From Bolinopsis microptera (taxonomy: Eukaryota > Ctenophora > Tentaculata > Lobata > Bolinopsidae), in NCBI RefSeq assembly GCF_026151205.1, contig NC_087079.1, positions 12,390,635-12,454,634 of the forward strand: 64,000 nt of DNA, written 5' to 3'. A model generated the notes under the pieces. The model made no database searches. It was given only the letters and a program-made list of their open reading frames with translations, and was not told the origin of the DNA. Of the stretch, positions 11,583 to 23,176 are shown one piece after another; the first letter of the stretch is position 1; each line of letters opens with the position of its first letter. Position numbers and translations under genes: made by a program.

Positions 11583-12855
11583 GATAGTCAAGTTATTTAT
11601 AGTTGCAAGTTTCAGCAGGACCGCTGACAAGCAGCTTTTAAGATTCGAAGTACCCTTTTAGGGATGGTTCGCTTTATTTGAATATGGATAAGTGTCAAAG
11701 TGTGTGCGGTGTGTTCACAATACAATAGTTTGCATTTTCATTCACAGGAAATTCCTTTCGAAATCTGATGGACCTCATAAACGTCTAGTAATACCAATTA
11801 ATGACAAATACAAACTTTGCTTGTTGAACGTCCGAATTCATTCTATGTTTAATCGCACACATTAATTGCATTTCCAAGATTAATCATAAATTTCAGATGA
11901 ACCCCTTCGGTCCCTCCAAATTTTAGGAACAACAACTTACTCCATTGTGCATGGCACTTGGGATGTTCCTAATCCACGTCTACCCTTGTTTTTTATATTC
12001 CATTTGCACTGGACATGCCGTGCAGGGAATAAGCTGCGTTTGCTTCTAAACTCCAATCATCTGCGACAGGTATGACAGCCAGTTGACGATCCAGAGACTC
12101 GCCCGCAACAAATTCTCTGCAAGTATAGTCCGAGTTAGTCAAGTAATTATACTTTTATAGTTAGCAAGTTATCAGCCGCTGGCAAGCATGGCTTAAGAGT
12201 TCGAAGTACCTTTAGGTATGGTCGCTTTTTAATTTGAATATTGGATAAGTGTCAAAGTGTGTGCGGGTGTGTTCACATACAATAGATGCATTTCATTACA
12301 GGAATTCCTTTCGAGCATCTGTGATTGGGACCCTCCATAAACGTATAGTATACCACATTATTGTACAAATACTAAAACTTTTGCTTGTGTGACGTACCCA
12401 GTAATTCAGTCTATGTTTATTCGGCACAACATTATTGCATTTCTAAGATTAACATAAATTTTCGGATGAACCCCTTCGGTCCCTCCAATTTTTAGGAAAC
12501 AACAACCTTAACACCAGTGCAGGCACTTTGGTGATGTTCCTGATCCAGCGGCTACCCCTTGCCACTGGACATGCCGTGCCAGGTAGAAGCTGCGTTTGCT
12601 GCTAAACTCCATCCATCTGCCGTACAGGGTTGACTAGCCGAGTTGACTGATCCAGAGGACTCGCCCGCAACACAATCTTCTGCAAGTATAGTCGAGTTTA
12701 TCAAGTATTAATACTTTTATAGTTGCAAGTTTCAGCCGCTGGCAAGCATGGCTTAAGATTCGAAGTACCCTTTTAGGGATGGTCGCTTATATTAATATTG
12801 GATAAGTGTCAAAGTGTGTGCGGGTGTGTTTCACATACCAAGTTGCATTCATTCT
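11583..12855 (+). repeat. Tandem repeat, ~550-bp unit, about 2.3 copies
   Basis: Units start near 11,583, 12,125 and 12,678 (partial). Each contains GATAAGTGTCAAAGTGTGTG, GATGAACCCCTTCGGTCCCT and GGACATGCCGTGC in the same order. Copies differ by many single-base indels. No ORF is conserved between units, so a coding function is unlikely. Confidence 0.8.
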
Positions 12856-12856
12856 G

Positions 12857-13923
12857 AGGTCCTAGCGTTCACCTAATGTCCGCTCTAACAAACAAAGTCC
12901 GGTATCAATTAATGTCCGTCCAAGTTAAAGTCCGTTTGAATTTTTTTTCAAAATTTGTTCCATTTCGAACTTTTGTCCAAATATGACAACTTTTAATTCA
13001 GATCCATTTCAATAGCTGATCACTATCTTGATCTAAATTTGTTTGCCCATAATCAATCTACGAGGGAACAATACAAAGCAATCACTTTTTTTATTCCTAA
13101 ATATACATTTCCGAAAACTAAGCTTTTGAGGTTATTTTAACGAGAAATAATTGGTAAATGAATATAACGACAATATTGTTTTATTCGAGCACATCATAGT
13201 GTCGTATGTTTAACGACGAAAAGGTTCTCCGTGGTCGCCGGAGCACATGAACAACTTTTCTAGTATAGATGTTTTTCAAGGGTCCACCTGACGGAAAAAG
13301 TCACGAAATTGATAGAACTCAACAACAATAGTTTATGAGCCTAGTTCCCGCCAACATGACTAACTTTGTTTCACATTTCAACCTCTAAATATTACGGAAA
13401 TCGATGTTGCCCAAGGACATTGTCCAGACGATGTTCTAGTTCATATTACTCCAGGGAGTAATGAAACAGATAAGTGCTGGGAAAGCTCCACGTTATGTTA
13501 AGGATAACCTAAGTTGTCTAATATAAAACTATTCACGCTGAATGGTGGTAAAAAGTTTCACTGAACTGCAAGGACAGGAGGTAGTTTGATAAAAAAATGT
13601 TTCCAAAAGCGGTTATTATACTGATGCGTTAACTTTAAGCATGGAATATTTATGCCCGAAAACCGCATTTGTGAAGATGATATGTGATATAAACAATAAA
13701 TCATGTACCACATATTTTAAACATGTTTTACTGATTAAAGACTGCTTTTCTGCTTACTGTATAAAAAATGGATTTAAAATCATTTTCTAAAATTTAAAAA
13801 ACGCTAAAAAACGATGAAAAAATTCAGATTTTTGATGGTTTTGATTGCCTTCTAGCGTTTTCAAATATGTCCATCACACCTTATACCGTTCAAGTAATGT
13901 CCGACTAAATAAGGTCAGATAAG
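12857..13923 (+). repeat. GTCCGTTCAA repeat family, copy B
   Basis: Same order of motifs as the copy at 10,725, from CTAGCGTTCACCTAATGTCC to AATAAGGTCAGAT. Substantially diverged, with extra sequence after the first 150 bp. Confidence 0.75.
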
Positions 13924-13930
13924 GTAGTTC

Positions 13931-15345
13931 AAGAGCTAGTCCCCCGCCATCAAGACAAACTTGTTCCAGCCTCTAGATAATACGTTAAACTTGTTGACGA
14001 ATTGACATGGAAATTTGTCGACGTTGTTAAAGTTCATATTACTCAGTGGAAGGTAAAGAAAACAGTGCTATGAAAGCTCCTTGTGATGTTTAGGATAACC
14101 AAAAATTTCTGGATAAAAACCACTTCACACCGAATGTCTTGAAAAAGTTAACACTGAAAATTTAAATGGCAGGACCGGGGTAGTTGATAAAAAAGGTTTC
14201 CATAAAACAAAAAATCACTGATGCTTTTAAGCATGGACTATTTCATGCACGAAACCCCATTTCATGAAGATGATATGTGATATAAGACATAGATCATGTA
14301 CCATATTTTAAACATTTTTGCTGCTTCACGACTTTTTTTTCTTGCTTACTGGTATAAAAATGGATTTAAAATCATTTAGCAGGGTGAAATAAAAAACTTT
14401 TAATAAAATGAAAAAAAAATGAGGATTTTTGATGGTTACCTTATCGACCTTATTTTGGACGGAAATTACATGAACGGACATAATTATGAACGGTACATTA
14501 ATATGATCGCTAGAAGGCAATCAAAAATCATCAAAAATCCCGAATTTTTTTTCATTTTTTGTAACGATTTTTATTTCAGCAAATGGATTATAAATCCATT
14601 TTTCATACAGTAAGTAAGAAAAGCAGTCGTTAAGCAGTAAAATTTAAAATATTGTGTAACATGATCAGTGCAGTGTCTAATATCACTATCATCTCATCAA
14701 ATGGGTTTTCGTGCATGAAATAGGCCATGCTTAAAGCATCAGTGATTTCAAGTATATTGGAAACCTTTTTATAATCAATCTACCCAGGACCCTTAGCATT
14801 TCCAGTGTTAACTTTTACAAGCCATTTCGGCGGTAAGTGGTTTATCTTTAGACAACTTTAGGTTAAACCTTAACATCACGTGGAGCTTTCCAGCCCTGTT
14901 TCGTTACCTCCCCCTGAGTAATATGAACTATACCAACGGTCGGACATGTCCTTGGCAACATGACGATTTACCGTAATCATCTAGAGGGCTGGAACAATTT
15001 TGTCATGTTGGCGGACGTATCTCTTGACTTATGTTGTTGAGGCTATATTTCGTTGACTATTCCCGCCAAGTGACCCTTGAAAACATCATATACGAGTAGA
15101 GTTTTCTGTGCCTATCCGGCAGACCAAGAAGAACCTTTCCGACGTTAACTACGGCACAATAAAGTTCTCATAGTTGTAATATTCTGGACAAAAGTTCGAA
15201 ATGAAAAGTTTTTGAACAATTTCAGCGGACTTTAGTTTGGACGGACATTAATTGAACGGACTTTTATTTGAACGACATTAAGATGAACGCTAGAGCCTCC
15301 AGCGTTCAGGTATGTCCGTTCAAATAAAGACTCGATAAGGTATGT
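13931..15345. repeat. GTCCGTTCAA family: head-to-head inverted pair
   Basis: Plus-oriented partial copy at about 13,931-14,440 meets a minus-oriented, nearly complete copy at about 14,440-15,345. Their shared terminal words (CCTTATTTTGGACGG and its complement) meet in the centre. The ORFs at 14,326-14,613 are inverted-repeat artefacts. Confidence 0.75.
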
Positions 15346-15634
15346 TTTTGAATGCCTTCTACGTTCAATCATGGTCCGATCAGGTATATAATTCATATCA
15401 TATATACATATATAGTTTAATTTTAGACTACCTCTTTTGAGAAAGCCCTGTAACCGTCCAGACTAATTCCTTGGAATCTCATGATTCAATAGCTATGGAA
15501 CTGTGCCTATTTCCAATTATTTGCCCACTACTGTGATGTACAATTCTGACATCAAACGTGTAAAGAATGACCCCCATTGCCATCTATTGTTAGGCCTTAG
15601 TTCGTCGTTAAAAGAAACGTTCAGATCTTTTCAG

Positions 15635-15985
15635 TTTCACTCGGTATGGCTGCGGACAATTTTTAATGTGCCTGAAGCCAGCAGCCGTTGGATGTATGAC
15701 CATCCTAATCGTTAAATTGAATATAGAACATTCCGTTTCTTTATCATCCTGTTCAGAAAAAATAATTTATGTTTCATTTTCGGCCCAAACGCTATCATTT
15801 AAATTGTATCCCGCACATCTACAATTCCAGTTTGATTATAATAACACTAGCTCCGTAATTGTTGGTGATTTGTGTCTGCAAGCGATCCAGTCTTCGTCCA
15901 TCCCAGCCCGCTCACCTTGGGATCTGATGGGGAGTTGTTTTCACATAAATAAATTATATTTGGTCCATTTACATTTAACTTATAC
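15635..15985 (+). CDS. Candidate internal exon of an unidentified gene
   Basis: An open frame of 117 codons runs from an acceptor (GATCTTTTCAG, ending 15,634) to a donor (ATAC then GTGAGT at 15,986), with a stop just past the donor. The product has several cysteines and one N-glycosylation site (NNTS), and looks extracellular in composition. I do not recognise a domain. No matching neighbouring exon was found, and the opposite strand is also fairly open here, so this may be chance or a relic. Confidence 0.25.
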
Positions 15986-16119
15986 GTGAGTTTGAATTTA
16001 TTTTATGATACAAAATTTAGTTTAAATATAACCGTAAGTTAAATTCTGTCAAAAACTAATAAAGTGGAAAAAAGTCACACCATTATACGGTAACAACCCG
16101 GTAGGGAAAACAAGAAAAG

Positions 16120-16585
16120 GAAGACGCGAAGACTGGAAGATAGAACATGGGGAAAACGGTAAGACGGAAGACGGGAAGACAGGAAACGGGAAGACGGGAA
16201 GACGGAAGACGGGAAGACAGGAAGACGGGAAAGAACGGGGAAGACGGTAAGACAGAAAGAGGGAAGACGGAAGACGGGAAGACGGAAGACGGGAAACGAA
16301 GACGGGAGAATGGAAGACAAAGACGGGAAACAAGAAATGTGAAGACGGGAAACAGGTAGACAGGAAGACCAGGAAGGACGGTAAGAACGGGAAGACGGAA
16401 GACGGGAAACGGGAAGACGGGAAGACGGGAAGACGGGAAGACGGAAGAACGGGAAGACGGGAAGAACGGAAACGGGAAGGACGTGGAAGACGGGAAGACG
16501 GGAAGACGGGAAAACGTGAAGACGTAAACGGAAGACGGGAAGACCGGGAAGACGGGAAGAACGTGAAGACGGGAAGACGAGACCC
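16120..16585 (+). repeat. Purine-rich minisatellite (GGGAAGAC)n
   Basis: Roughly 460 bp of irregular GACGGGAA / GAAGACGG units, over 95% purine except for regular C. The long minus-strand reading frames (FPSSRLP-like) and the plus frame are translations of this array, not proteins. Confidence 0.93.
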
Positions 16586-16718
16586 TGAACAGTGAAATTT
16601 TGGAGCATTGCTCCTTAGAACTCTACATTTTGAATTTATAAGAAAACAGAAATATAACTTTAATTGATTTTTATTAAGATAAGGCCCAAACAGCTGGACT
16701 AAATAACTAAATTCGTAC

Positions 16719-16780
16719 CTGATTTTGCTTGGTCTAACCAAGGATGCAAGAAAAAGCATCACTGCCACTAAATGAATCAT
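16719..16780 (-). CDS. Possible signal-peptide first exon
   Basis: On the minus strand ATG (16,780) opens MIHLVAVMLFLASLVRPSKI, a good signal-peptide core. It ends at a donor-like CAG/GTACGA at 16,719. No second exon could be linked to it downstream on this strand, where the minisatellite follows. Weak evidence. Confidence 0.2.
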
Positions 16781-16789
16781 TTCCACGTT

Positions 16790-18130
16790 TTTCTAGAGGG
16801 GGTTTTCTTTTTTTGTTTGTCTCCTATCTAAAAGTAGAACAGCGAGCATACTTAAAGTACTTAAAGATACGAGTAACACAAATTGGATCCTAATAAAAGG
16901 ATGAGGCACTGCTGAAAAAAATCAAGGTCTAATGACACGATAAAGCTTCAACATATTTGTCAACGTCAGCAGCTTTAAGAGGAGCCTGTTCCAGGTGCCG
17001 GACATCCATGGATCTCCAATTACAGTCATCTGCTGCTGGCCTCAATAATAAGTAACCCACGCAGGGACAATTCATGTTTATTTACTGCACGGAACAATCA
17101 TATTTGAAAATTTAAAAAGACAATACCTAATAGCGACCATATAATAGAAAATACATAAATGAAATAATGAAAGTGAATGTAATCATATTTACTAGTTTTC
17201 ATTTCAGGATATATGTTGCGTATGAATAACCTATTTGATACAGCATTATAAAAGACAGTTAGTAAAAATAAAACTAGCAACTACAATAAAAATGGGCGAC
17301 CTTTCCGACCTCATCGATCAAGTCAAAGACACGTCAAACCCCTCTGTCTCTAACTTGTATGCAAGTTTTTAGACTCAGTGACAATCCACTGATCCAGCTT
17401 AAATTCCCAACCGAGACATACTGAATCAGATTAAACTTAATAATCTTTAATAATATCTTTCCCGGAACCGCACAGATAAACCCTATGCTCAGAAGCTAGA
17501 TTATTGATTCAATTTCTCCTAATCATGATCCTCCCATTTACTGGCGCTCTGATCTGATCTAACCCCATATACACTTATACTTCTAGATTCCTCGCATTTT
17601 TTGATAACCTCTACTCCTAGATTCCTCGCATTTTTTGATAACATTTACCTTCTAGAATTGAAAGAGAAATTGACCAAGCGGACCCCCAGAAGAGAGTACT
17701 TCTAGATTCTTCGCTATTTTTTAATTTACATGATAAACATTTGTCTCTACTATACTACTACTAGTAAAAAATCAAGTCTTTCAGAAGCTTAATTATTAGG
17801 GTAACATACGTTTCCATAAACCAGGAACCTGATCAGGCAAGATGACAAAACATAAGAAAATAATATTAATTAATCTGCCTTATTTAATCCTATTAGTAAT
17901 AAAATTGGGGTCCTAAAGAACTATTTTTACGAGTCAAATTTCTGTTTTCCTAATCCTTCTTAGGCCAAACCAGTAAAGGAAATGAATGTTTGAAAACTTC
18001 CATCAATAATCCAGAATTATGCGAGGCAGCAATGAACCTTGGGATCGTTCACAAATACGTAATCAGATCACCGGGCCCCGAGGGGGGAGGGAGGTTTCCA
18101 AATGATTACGCCTAATGTAATTTTGGGGGC
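16790..18130. other. Non-coding stretch with a short direct repeat
   Basis: No gene recognised. The word TAGATTCCTCGCATTTTTTG occurs twice in tandem at about 17,585-17,640, and a variant recurs near 17,704. Confidence 0.45.
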
Positions 18131-18134
18131 ACAA

Positions 18135-18610
18135 TAACTACCTAATGAACGACATAATTATGAACGGACATTAATAATGAACGCAAAAAGGCATTCAAAA
18201 TCATCAAAAAACCGAATTTTTTTCATTTTTTGTAACGTTTTTTTAATTCAGCACATGATTTATAAATCCATTATTTATACAAGTTAAGTAAGAAAAAAAG
18301 CAATCGGTTAAGCAGTAAAAATGTTTAAATATGTGTACAAGATCAGTGCAAGTGCTAATACACATAGCATCTTCATCAAATGGGTTTTCGTACTCAAATA
18401 TCCATGCTTAAACATTTATAAGCTTTAGGAAATCTTTTTTTAATCAAACTACCCCGGTCCTGCATTTCGGTGTTAAAAATTTGCAAGCCATTCGGCGTAA
18501 AGAAAGTGGTTTTTATCTTACTTAGAAAACTTAGGTTAACCTTAACATCCCGTTGGAGCTTTCCTAGCACTGTATCCATTACACATTATTACCTCCCCTG
18601 TTAATATTAA
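18135..18610 (-). repeat. GTCCGTTCAA family, truncated minus copy
   Basis: Begins with GAACGGACATTAATAATGAACG and keeps the family words for the inner half up to TTACCTCCCC, then stops. Diverged and without an ORF. Confidence 0.65.
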
Positions 18611-18734
18611 CTAAAAAACCAGGAACAAATCTTCAGAAAATGAGGCTGAGTAATCGTAAATTCCTAATTGGAGAATGCAAATTGCTGTTTGTTTACCATA
18701 ATTTACGTAAGTACTTGATTCATTTCAGTCCGTT

Positions 18735-20760
18735 TGCGCCCCCAAACCCCCGGGGAAAAAGGCCAAGGGGCTCCCCCTCGGGACCCCACCAGGGGGGTTT
18801 CACCACAAAAAACCCCCCTCCCGCACTGGTTGGACGCGCCCGGCTCGCTTCGTTTTGCCAAAGGCCCCCCCAGGGCCCCAAAGCAAATACCTCGCTACGT
18901 CCCTGATATTCGATAACAACGTCGGACAGGCCCCTTGGAAAAAAAACGGTTAAAAGATTTTTGCAAGGCTTTAATTTTATTCACCTTTTTTTTCCCACTT
19001 CTTAATTTTAATTTTTATCTCACGCTCTATTTTAAAATTCAAACCCTTTTAAAATTCTTTTTTTTATTTTCTTGGGCCCTTTTTCAAAAATTATTAGTTT
19101 TTTACGACCCTTTTTTTATAAAAAAAGGGAAATTTTTTTGGGAAAAAGGACTTCAAAAATTTGTCCCCCCGTCGGGATTTGATTATTAGTTTTCGTTGTT
19201 ACGAGAGCGTTTATTTAGTAATAGTAAAATTTCCATTTTATGCCCAAAGGCTTGTTTAAATACAACTCGCCCAGCCTTCCCCCCTTTTTTTGTTTTTAAA
19301 CAACTGAGCCCCAAACTTTCGGGAATTTTTACTGATTTTTATGACTAAAAACCATATGACCATATTTGGGCAAAAAACCCCAAAATTTTTGACCCAAATT
19401 TTGGGCAAAAATTTAAAAGGCCCCAAATAAAAAATTTTTTTTAAATGAAACCAACTTTAAAGGGGAAGGGTTAGCCTATATTTTATACTAAAACCTTCTG
19501 TATAATTACCAGCTCAGTATCTTACCAAAACTTTTAACCCCCTGTGTTCAAATAATCGCAAAAAATGAAAAAAATTTGTCCATTGTTACCAGAAAGCAAT
19601 TTTGGGTCAGGGTTCTCAATTTAAAAAGGGCGGGCCCCAAAGTCTATATGTTTTTTCCAGAAACAATAATTTCTCAACAAAGTTAGTTATTTTGAACTCA
19701 AACTGAAGGTTTAAAAAAGATTTTAAAGGACTTTTAAATGCTGGGTTCTTTTTCGCTTTTCCCTAGTCTCATTTAGCTGTAGGTATACTACATCCCAAAC
19801 GTAGTCATTCCCAGGGAGTTTAACAAAAACAATTATAATTCACAAAAGGGAATTTGGGATGCAGGGCCCACTTTCCACAATCCAAAAGCCCAAAAGATGC
19901 TATTTCTGTCCCCCCAAAGGGGTAAAACATTAGGATGAAAAAATTAAACCAAAAATCGTATTTTAATGTCACATCCTAATAACCCAAACGGACCTTATTT
20001 GGAAAGGGACATTACTTTAATTTTAAACGGACATAATTAAATGAACGGAAAAATTAACATGAACCTCGAAGGCTTTCAAAACCATCAAAAACCCAAATTT
20101 TTTTTTTCTTTTTTTTGACTTTTTTTAATTTCAGCAAAGGGATTTTTTAAATCCATTTTTTTAACAGTATGTAAAAAAAGCACCCTTTAAGCATAAAAAA
20201 TTTTTTAAAAAAATGTGAAAATTTATAGAAAAGGGATTTTCCCTTATATTTAGGGTATGCTAGTCAAGCCCCTACCCACGAAGCACGAAGGGCGGGGCGT
20301 ACCGTAACAAGAAATAAAAAACAAAGTATTTTAAAAAGGGGAAAATTTTAAAAAAAAAAGGAAAAGAAAATACAAAGTAAACGAAACAATAAAAATTTCC
20401 CCCCTTTTCCCTTTTCCAAAAAAAATTGAGGGTGAAAATAGATCAAAACACGTTCTAATCCAAAGGGTAGTGCCCCCATTAAGACTGGCTACCTTTAAAT
20501 TCGAATCCCAAAAAAATTTAAAAGGGGCAACTCAGAATGGGGCTCCCACATCCGGCCCCGGGGATACCCCTCAAATCTCGTCACGCCATACGGGGCGTGG
20601 GGAAAAACCCGCATCTGCTTGTACCACGTGACTTGAAAGTCCCGCCAAAGCACTCCACTAGAAAGTCACCCGCGTCGCGAAAACCAACCACGGGCCCCTG
20701 GCTGTTACCCCCCCCAAGGGCAAAGTGAGGGGACGGCCTTTTTCAGACTTTTAAGTCGAC
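18735..20760. other. Probable low-quality or corrupted sequence tract
   Basis: The text changes character abruptly. Runs of three to eight identical bases dominate, with few ordinary words. A minus copy of the GTCCGTTCAA family inside (about 19,975-20,240) shows consensus words turned into homopolymers, for example GGAAAGGGAC where other copies have GGACGGAC. This is the pattern expected from poor base calls rather than biological divergence. ORFs here should not be trusted. Confidence 0.6.
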
Positions 20761-20929
20761 AGTATTTTCTGCCCCAACCGATTTAAACAAAAAAATTTTT
20801 GTAACTCCCCAAATAACGAACATATAAAAACATTGGTTATTATATACCCGAAACACATACTAAATTATACGTCCCGTAAACGTTATACTAAAACTAAGAT
20901 ATCCTAAAAGATATCTCTAAATACCATAT

Positions 20930-21385
20930 TACAACAACATGATCAGTGTCTAATATCACATATCATCTTCATCAAATGGGTTTTCGTGCATGAAATAGTC
21001 CATGCTTAAACAAGGATCAGTGATTTCTAGCTTTATGGAAACCTTTTTTTATCAAACTACCCAGGTCCTGCATTTCAGGTTAACATTTAGTACAAGCCTT
21101 TCGGCGTGAAGTGGTTTTTATCTTAGACAACTTTAGGTTAACCTTAACATCACGTGGGGGCTTTCCTAGCACTGTTTTATTACCTCCCCTGAGTAATATG
21201 AACTATAACAAGACGTCGGACAATGTCCTTAGGCAACACGATTTACCGTAATATCTAGAGGCTGGAACAAGTTTTTCATGTTGGCGGTGACTAGCTTATG
21301 AACTATGTTGTTGAGTGCCAAAATTTCGGTGACTTTTCCGCCAAGTGACCCTTGAAAACATCATATACTAGTAGAACTAGTGTTA
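20930..21385 (-). repeat. GTCCGTTCAA family, partial minus copy
   Basis: Matches the inner part of the family from ATCAGTGTCTAATATCACAT to CTTGAAAACATCATATACTA. Both ends are missing. Confidence 0.7.
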
Positions 21386-21644
21386 TATTTTAAGAGAATA
21401 TTTTTATGAAAAAAATGTCTCAATTGCCAAATTGCTTCCAGGCGTTTTGCACGACAAAATGTTCAAAAATGTTTGCCTTCGGCAAACTTAACTGTACGGT
21501 CCTACTACTATAGTATTGAAATTTATAAAACCTTTGATATTCTGACTGTGGCGCACAGAAAATAATTTCCTACAACCCCTGAATTATCTGATATTAACAT
21601 GATACATTGCGAGGTAATCTAGGGGTAGGACAGGAGGAATTAAT

Positions 21645-22802
21645 TTTAGATTTTACGGGAAATTGAATTAAAAATTGAATCAAGCTTTCTTGGAAACGCG
21701 TAGCTCAGTATGACCATGGGTTTAAGTATAGAGTATACCTTGCAAGTCACTATCAGGGTACCAACTACCACATTACGTTTTGAAAAATTAAAATTACATC
21801 TCCCCACGACATTTTACCTGGGGACCTCGAGGCTTCTCTGTTCATAAACAGATTAAATATATATTGGAATGACAATTGATAGCCGAGCGCCGCCCAGTAA
21901 CAAAATTTTGATAGTATTAATTTGTTTATAATTATATTTATATGCTCTCTCGTACCACAATTAGAAAGTCTATCATTTTACTCTTAGTTCCCAAAAATTG
22001 TTTCGACAAAAATTTTGGCGGGCCCTCTCGTAAATTAATGGCACATATAAATGTTTGCATTGCTTTGACACTTTTATTTGTCACTGACACTATACAATAT
22101 AGCATGCAGTACTTTTAGTTAAACTTAAATTATTTCATGTTCAATTCCATTGGAAATAGTTTTTCAACCAAAACCCAAAATTGGGTAATAATATGAAAGT
22201 GCATGGAACGTAACAAAAGTTTCCTTTTTCCAAATAAAAGGAACTGATATCAATTTAAATGACCGTTTCTGTACTAAACGCGAAATGTGAAGTGCAGTTA
22301 TGAGTGTTTTTTCAAATTATCTGGTATCCTGAGGATAAAAATAGCCGCAGAGATATATGTTTATCTTAGAAACATAGTAATATGTCCGCAGGCTAGGTTA
22401 TCGTCAAGGGAAGCATTACCTTACCGTAGATGTTTACTTAACGACTAGGAAAGATTCATAGATTCCTCTATAACTGGGTTAACTTCCGGTTACCTGATTA
22501 AGATTTGTATATGAAGTCTTGACCCCCATACCATTGTCGTGACCCCTATATCATCATGTCGTGACCCCCATACCGGGCATACCATTGTCATTTGTCGGTC
22601 CACTTAGTGTCGGGTGCAAACGTGAGGTAAAGTAAGATCATTTCCATAAATTTCAGAAATCTTCCAGAAATTTCAGAATGTTTAAGAGCTGTTCCACACC
22701 AATTATACAGTCTTAAAATATTTATTGATTCATTGAATCATTCAGTCGGCTAAGCTAATTTATCATTCGATCCCACCGCCAGTTCATTTCCGGACTTCAA
22801 CT
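21645..22802 (+). repeat. 1.15-kb direct repeat flanking the TCC array, left copy
   Basis: From TTTTACGGGAAATTGAAT to GGACTTCAACTT it matches 25,687-26,842 closely. It contains a diverged foldback relative near 22,165-22,300 and, in this copy only, an extra repeated phrase about GTGACCCC at 22,540-22,575. No coding region is visible. Confidence 0.88.
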
Positions 22803-23176
22803 TGTGTCAAACCCTCTAGTTCCATGGCCAAATAATACGGTAAAATAATTCGGGCAAATTTTATTTGTGAACAAAATTTATTCGGGTGACATGTTCCATG
22901 CCCAAATAATTTGCATGCGGAAATCGATACGCGTATCGGTTACGTCGGGTGAGATCGAGACTGCGACCACCCAAGTTTAAATTAGGATTAAAATTACCTA
23001 AACATCACGCAAACTAGTGTAACAACCAATGTGCAGAAGCAAATTAGTGTCCTTCATATATTTTCTATAAACTTTTTTGTGTAAATTTAAGAAAATAGGG
23101 TTGACATATCTAAATTAAGTTGTTTGAACTTTCATAGTCAAGAATAATTCCTTCGCAATTAAAATGTTTGACCAAC
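22803..23176. other. Spacer before the TCC array
   Basis: No gene or repeat recognised. Confidence 0.4.

Noticed and set aside
16049-16786. 245-aa and 177-aa minus-strand ORFs
   Set aside because: Almost entirely the GACGGGAA minisatellite read as FPSSRLP repeats; only the first ~20 codons could be real.
20480-20520. tRNA T-arm-like TTCGAATCCC
   Set aside because: No matching anticodon arm or acceptor stem; lies in the low-quality tract.
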